Below, one piece after another: positions 24,407 to 26,391 of a stretch of 26,391 nucleotides of DNA (position 1 is its first letter; each line of letters begins with the position of its first letter). Source of the stretch: DATBGO01 sp050011895 (GTDB taxonomy: Bacteria; Actinomycetota; Actinomycetes; Streptosporangiales; Streptosporangiaceae). The notes under the pieces are model-generated. The model worked only from the letters and a program-made list of their open reading frames with translations, had not been told where the DNA came from and ran no database searches. Both the position numbers and the translations under genes were made by a program. Location: the NCBI GenBank assembly GCA_050011895.1, contig JBEKIF010000057.1:1-26391 (forward strand), read 5' to 3'.

Positions 24407-24497
24407 ACCGCAGGCACATGATCGGTGATCATGACGGGCAGAGCGCCAGGCGAGCAACTCTGCTGGTCAGACCATGGATACGATTCTCGGCACGCAC
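24407..24497. repeat. 91-bp dispersed repeat, copy 2
   Basis: It matches 15460-15551, including the palindrome ATGATCGGTGATCAT (24418-24432). Here it cuts the transposase of IS-C at its inner edge (about 24500) and lies next to IS-B debris on the other side. Confidence 0.7.
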
Positions 24498-25222
24498 ACG
24501 CCTGGTCGTCCACGCGCCGTCGGGGTTGGCGGTGAGGCCGGCCAAGTGAACGCGGCGGGTGCCGTGCTCGATGACGATCAGGGCGTAGATGCGCCGCAGG
24601 AGCACAGTGTCCACATGGACGAAATCGACCGCGAGGATGCCGCGGGCCTGTGCATTTAGGAACTGCTTCCAAGTCGGGCCAGTGCGGCGGGGTGCGGGGC
24701 CGATCCCGGCATCATGCAGGACCTGCCACACGGTGGAGGCGGCGATCGGGTGGCCGAGTTTGACGAGCTCGCCTTGCACGCGCCGGTGCCCCCACGTCGG
24801 GTTGTCCGTGGCGATGCGGATCACGAGCTTGCGGATTGCGGCTGCCGTGGATGGCCGGCCGGGACGGCGCCGGCTGGTGTAGTCCCCTTTGCGTGTGACC
24901 AGTCGCCGGTGCCAGGCGAGCAGCGTCGCAGGGGTGACCGCGAAGACCTCGCCCCGCCGGTGCCGGGAGATCAGCCGGGACAGTGCTGCGAGCCACAGCC
25001 GGTCGGCTGGCTGGTAGCGGACCCGGCTGATCTGGCGGCGCAGGATCGCGTTCTCGTGCCGGAGCACCAGGAGTTCGGCGTCCTTGGACGCCTCGCGCCG
25101 GGCCAGCACCATCAGGCCGTCGAGCAGGCAGCGCGCGAGCAAGTAGCCGACCGAGAAGATCACTCAGCCATGATCCCAACCCGCAAGCCTGGCCAGGCCA
25201 GATCGAGTAATCGAGCCCTACA
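24498..25222 (-). mobile_element. Truncated IS related to IS-A, here IS-C
   Basis: The left end on the minus strand from 25222 is TGTAGGGCTCGATTACTCGA, similar to the IS-A left end (TGTACCGCTCGAATACTCGA). The right third is lost at the 91-base repeat (about 24500). Confidence 0.65.
24500..25163 (-). pseudogene. IS3/IS481-like transposase lacking its C-terminal end (IS-C)
   Basis: From GTG 25163 (VIFSVGYLLARCLL) the frame is intact for about 220 residues: ASKDAELLVLRHENAILRRQ, FAVTPATLLAWHRRLVTRKG, GRPSTAAAIRKLV, WGHRRVQGELVKLGHPIAAS, then RTGPTWKQFLNAQARGILAV, DFVHVDTVLLRRIYA with the first catalytic Asp, and GLTANPDGAWTT. The second Asp and the Glu are lost because the gene runs into the repeat at 24497. 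It shows that the IS-A gene was once in frame across its GP-SWRQFL junction. Confidence 0.8.
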
Positions 25223-25330
25223 GGGTCGCAGCTGAGCGGCGGCTGGTGGGCATAAGAATCGTTCTGTACCCCATCAGTCCTGGGGCGCGAGGCATTCTGC
25301 CGGGGTGAGTCTGGCGCTGGCCGCGTTACG
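25223..25330. other. Short spacer downstream of the hydrolase
   Basis: About 108 bases between the IS-C left end and the stop codon of the hydrolase on the minus strand. No terminator hairpin is clear. Confidence 0.3.
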
Positions 25331-26391
25331 TTAGCTGCCCGGAGGCAGGTCGCTGGTGGCCGGGATGGGGGCAAGCCCCAGGCAGTTTCGCAGCGTGTTT
25401 TCCAGCTTGTCGATCCGGTCATAGCTTCCGACGCTGCCGGTCACGAACCCGATCGAATAGCCACCGTGTGTGCTGGTGCCGCCGTAGTTTCCGCCTAGCC
25501 CTCCCATCCCGTAGCCGTCGTCGCTGATCCCGAGGCCGAGCCCCCAGGCGTTGTCGTCGCCGAACACCCGGTCCGGCCCGGCGCACTGCGGGGTGACCGC
25601 CTCGGCGAGCATCCCGGGGCTGAGCAGCTGGCCTGTGGCCAGGGCGTGGTAGAAGCCGGCCACCGCGGCCGCGGTGCCGTGGCCGTTGACGGCGGGGATC
25701 TCCGCGGACCGCCAGGCGGCGCTGTTGACCACGGCGCCGTCCTGCGCGCCGGGCGGGTTGGTCACGGCCCGCCGGTACAGGTCCGGGCGGCCGGCCGCGT
25801 TGCCCGCGCGGAACGCGTCGTCCAGGCCGGTCAGGTCCACCGCCCGGGCCTGCTGCGCCGGGCTGAGCCCGAAGGCGAAGTCCAGCCCGGCCGGCCCGCA
25901 GATCTCCTCGCGCACGAACCGGCCGACGCCGCGCCCGTCTACCCGGCGGACCAGCTCGCCGACGAGGTGCCCATAGAACAGCGGCGATTCGCCGTGTGCG
26001 GTCCCGGGCTCCCATGATGGCTGTTGCGCTGCCAGCAGGGTGCATAGGTAGTCCCAGTCATAGAAGGCCCCGGTGGGCACCTGCCGGTCCAGCATCACCA
26101 CCCCGGCCTGATGCGACAGCAAGTGACGCACCGTCGCCGGGGCACGAAACTCGGGCCAGTACCGCTGCGCCAGCGCGTCCAGGTCCAGCTGCCCGGTCTG
26201 GACCAGCCGCAGCGCGCACACCGCGGCGAACGGCTTGCTGACCGAGTACGGCTGGACCAGGCTGTCGGGTTCCCATGGCCGGCGCCGTCCCAGGTCGGCG
26301 TAACCGCCCCACAGGTCAACCACCAGGCGGCTGTCGCACCACGCGGCGAACGCCGCGCCGGTGCCCGGCTGCGCGGCGAGGATCTCGGCGA
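25331..26391 (-). CDS. Beta-lactamase-family serine hydrolase (class C/EstB-like), start beyond the window
   Basis: The minus-strand frame enters from the edge (AEILAAQPGTGAAFAAW) and runs 353 codons to the stop at 25331. The S-x-x-K nucleophile is SVSK in YSVSKPFAAVCALRLVQTGQ. The following LLSHQAGV motif, FYGHLVGELVRRVDGR (position of the class C Tyr motif) and the C-terminal THGGYSIGFVTG (H-x-G box) are as in serine beta-lactamase-like esterases. These enzymes usually are esterases or peptidases of small substrates and not antibiotic lactamases; the substrate here cannot be inferred. No signal peptide can be judged because the start is missing. The family is about 380-400 aa, so probably only 20-40 residues lie outside. 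It is intact and looks chromosomal, marking the right border of the IS-rich zone. Confidence 0.85.
   Translation of the reverse strand, partial: AEILAAQPGTGAAFAAWCDSRLVVDLWGGYADLGRRRPWEPDSLVQPYSVSKPFAAVCALRLVQTGQLDLDALAQRYWPEFRAPATVRHLLSHQAGVVMLDRQVPTGAFYDWDYLCTLLAAQQPSWEPGTAHGESPLFYGHLVGELVRRVDGRGVGRFVREEICGPAGLDFAFGLSPAQQARAVDLTGLDDAFRAGNAAGRPDLYRRAVTNPPGAQDGAVVNSAAWRSAEIPAVNGHGTAAAVAGFYHALATGQLLSPGMLAEAVTPQCAGPDRVFGDDNAWGLGLGISDDGYGMGGLGGNYGGTSTHGGYSIGFVTGSVGSYDRIDKLENTLRNCLGLAPIPATSDLPPGS

Overview
The window is high-GC DNA from an actinomycete. Pointers are GTG/TTG starts, a combined Ser/Thr-kinase/NTPase/LuxR regulator, a DUF1707 protein, a mycothiol-dependent-enzyme remnant, TPR repeats of the type found in actinobacterial NB-ARC/TPR proteins, and actinobacterial IS types. 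It does not look like core chromosome. It is an accessory 'graveyard' in which a few intact genes sit among many insertion sequences and broken genes.

Layout. 1-1200: the N-terminus of a minus-strand gene at the edge, then traces of a TPR protein and an IS110-type transposase. 1220-1720: a small one-helix membrane protein. 1860-3070: a complete IS with inverted repeats but a frameshifted DDE transposase. 3205-3385: scrambled IS66 pieces. 3598-4709: a compact AT-richer operon. Its first gene encodes a protein with two copies of a ribbon-helix-helix-like domain and its second a two-helix membrane protein. It is preceded by an array of AGACA/TGTCT half-sites and is the best candidate for an undescribed system. 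5205-7410: decayed genes (mycothiol-dependent isomerase fold, DUF998-like membrane protein, a three-lesion PD-(D/E)XK nuclease, IS66). 7791-8207: a small secreted lysozyme-like protein. 9500-11305: further remnants, ending in an IS1634 transposase tail fused to a broken actinobacterial gene. 11302-14772: the very large STK-NTPase-LuxR regulator. 15686-17631: two divergent, dissimilar CDF-type cation transporters. 18131-19798: an IS1634-family element with intact ends and a transposase broken three times. 19999-20871: a membrane protein with two DUF1707 domains. 20985-21658: an internally deleted IS6-family element. 21862-23664: a secreted AcpA/PLC-type phosphoesterase. 23722-25222: three related truncated ISs, two of them nested. 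25331 to the end: a serine beta-lactamase-like hydrolase that runs off the window.

How the genes fit together. No long operon is present. The likely co-transcribed unit is the RHH-like gene with the membrane gene, which nearly touch through an ATGA junction. The two CDF transporters share a divergent promoter region and probably a metal-related role. The regulator and the IS1634 remnant converge and share the four bases CTAG as stop codons on both strands. Large ORFs (1156, 600, 349 and 290 aa) are intact while remnants carry many one-base indels, so the breakage is more likely real decay than poor sequence. No tRNA, rRNA or CRISPR array was seen. All identifications come from reading the sequence and motif memory; no database search was run.
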